Part shown: positions 63,013 to 64,000 of the stretch, piece by piece
How the letters are laid out: every line of letters starts with the position of its first letter
Numbering within the stretch: the first letter of the stretch is position 1
DNA from: Catalimonadaceae bacterium JC749
GTDB taxonomy: Bacteria; Bacteroidota; Bacteroidia; Cytophagales; Cyclobacteriaceae
Length of the DNA stretch: 64,000 nt
Direction of reading: 5' to 3'
Assembly: GCA_021730635.1 (NCBI GenBank)
Contig: JAJNNC010000006.1
Coordinates: 1-64,000, forward strand
Program-made: the position numbers and the translations under genes
Notes under the pieces: generated by a model
What the model saw: only the letters and a program-made list of their open reading frames with translations
What the model was told of the DNA's origin: nothing
Database searches by the model: none

Positions 63013-64000
63013 TTATTCGCTTACTTCATTGAATTTCAATAATAATTTTTCCTCTTCCAGATCCAACATATCCTGGTGCCTCCGGATGACATCTTCATCG
63101 ATGTCCAGTGTTTTATTCCACTCTTTCAGCCATCGCCTTTGCTGGGCCAGCAAGTGCAGGTAAATACGCCGGTAGTCTTGATGGTCGGTTTCAGAAATCG
63201 GATCGGTAACATACTGGGCAATTTCATAGTTGTCTTTGAGTTTTTGCAACCCTTTATTGTTTTCTAACAAGGCAGGATATTCCTTTTCCAGATAGGTTAA
63301 ACTTCTCTCACCCAAATGTTTTCTGATGAGCTTGTCCTGTTCCAGTGGGGTTGTTTTAGCATCAGGATCTTCCAGCCTGAGCCACCGAATGAGCCAGGGA
63401 AGGGTTAATCCCTGCACGATCAGCGTTACCAAAATTACGGTAAAGGTGATAAAAATAATGAGATTTCGTTGGGGAAACGCTGTTCCATCGCTTAGGGTAA
63501 GGGGAATAGACAAGGCGGCTGCCAGGGAAACCACACCCCGCATACCAGACCAGCCTAAAACAAGAGGTCCCCTCCACCCCGGACGACTGTCGGCTGTGGT
63601 AATATACCGGCTGATAAATACCGTAAAAACAGAGGCTCCCAAAGCGCACAATACCCTGAGGACCATTAGCACGCCCGAAATCAGCAAACCATAATAAATA
63701 GCCTGGACCAGATTCACAGCACCTAGTTGCTCAATAATGACGGGTAATTCCAAACCAATCAGAATAAAGACGATACCGATGAGGAGAAAACCGAAAGTAG
63801 TCCACACATTACTGCCCCACAAACGGCTACGGGGATTCAGAAACAGATGGCTTTTCTCCGAAAGGAATAACCCACCGCTGACCACTGACAATACACCGGA
63901 AAAGTGAAACCATTCGGCGGCAATATACATCACATAGGGAGCGGTGAGGGATAAAATAATATCCATGGTAGAGGTAGTCGGTAGCCATTTGTGCATGGCA
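63013..64000 (-). CDS. Na+/H+ antiporter (CPA1/NhaP-type), C-terminal part (cut by window edge)
   Basis: The frame is open past position 64000, so the N-terminus lies outside; the first ATG in the window (63996) is internal. At least seven TM helices are visible, with FLLIGIVFILIGLELPVII and the conserved LGWSGMRGVVSLAAALSIP of the CPA1 antiporters. A C-terminal cytoplasmic tail of about 120 residues is mostly helical (EDPDAKTTPLEQDKLIRKHL...) and probably regulatory. It exchanges Na+ or K+ for H+ across the inner membrane. Confidence 0.9.
   Translation of the reverse strand, partial: AMHKWLPTTSTMDIILSLTAPYVMYIAAEWFHFSGVLSVVSGGLFLSEKSHLFLNPRSRLWGSNVWTTFGFLLIGIVFILIGLELPVIIEQLGAVNLVQAIYYGLLISGVLMVLRVLCALGASVFTVFISRYITTADSRPGWRGPLVLGWSGMRGVVSLAAALSIPLTLSDGTAFPQRNLIIFITFTVILVTLIVQGLTLPWLIRWLRLEDPDAKTTPLEQDKLIRKHLGERSLTYLEKEYPALLENNKGLQKLKDNYEIAQYVTDPISETDHQDYRRIYLHLLAQQRRWLKEWNKTLDIDEDVIRRHQDMLDLEEEKLLLKFNEVSE

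Overview
The window comes from a Bacteroidota chromosome, most likely a free-living Cytophagales-type bacterium. The evidence is a SusC/SusD pair with an ECF sigma factor and a FecR anti-sigma factor, many lipoprotein glycoside hydrolases, FG-GAP/ASPIC proteins, PadR-linked FtsX-type permeases, and promoters that fit the Bacteroidota -7 consensus TAnnTTTG. No rRNA, tRNA or CRISPR array was seen. Almost all of the window is accessory carbohydrate metabolism.

Layout. 1-7.6 kb: the start of a secreted FG-GAP repeat protein, a broken IS3-family transposase, a PadR regulator coupled to a MacB/FtsX-type permease, a small membrane protein and a LysR regulator. 7.6-16.9 kb (minus strand): GH3, GH78 rhamnosidase, an SGNH hydrolase and two tandem esterases. 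16.9-25.2 kb (plus strand): two paralogous Nudix-fold transcription factors flank a CitMHS transporter, an AtuA (DUF1446) protein and a separate AtuA C-terminal-domain protein; then comes a large ThuA/sugar-dehydrogenase/cytochrome c lipoprotein closed by a strong bidirectional terminator. 25.3-43.9 kb (minus strand): a polysaccharide utilisation locus read as FecR, SusC, SusD, DUF3823, a ThuA/PVC-dehydrogenase/cupredoxin lipoprotein, ThuA, a Gfo/Idh/MocA oxidoreductase, a TIM-barrel epimerase, GH2, a PEP-hydrolase-family protein and GH43. 44-52 kb: a cytochrome c/sugar dehydrogenase, a GH51-like arabinofuranosidase on the opposite strand, a large CRTAC1/ASPIC protein and the ECF sigma factor. 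52.6-64 kb: two GH43 enzymes, DoxX, a formylglycine-generating-enzyme-like lipoprotein, an endonuclease/phosphatase-fold membrane protein, a winged-helix regulator with its membrane partner, an NAD(P)-binding protein, a Cache-HAMP-GAF sensor, an alginate-export-like porin and the end of a Na+/H+ antiporter.

Working together (inference). The hydrolases and esterases suit a plant- or algal-type glycan with arabinose, rhamnose and ester groups. What is unusual is the amount of redox machinery alongside them: three ThuA domains, three dehydrogenase-type beta-propellers, two cytochrome c domains, one cupredoxin, a Gfo/Idh protein and a TIM-barrel epimerase. This suggests oxidation of sugars in the periplasm or at the cell surface (3-keto-sugar chemistry) in addition to hydrolysis. 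The Nudix-type regulators resemble the NrtR/AraR family that controls arabinose use in Bacteroides. Both have 17-bp palindromes of the same design (7-3-7) in front of them, and one of these regions is shared with the divergent esterase pair.
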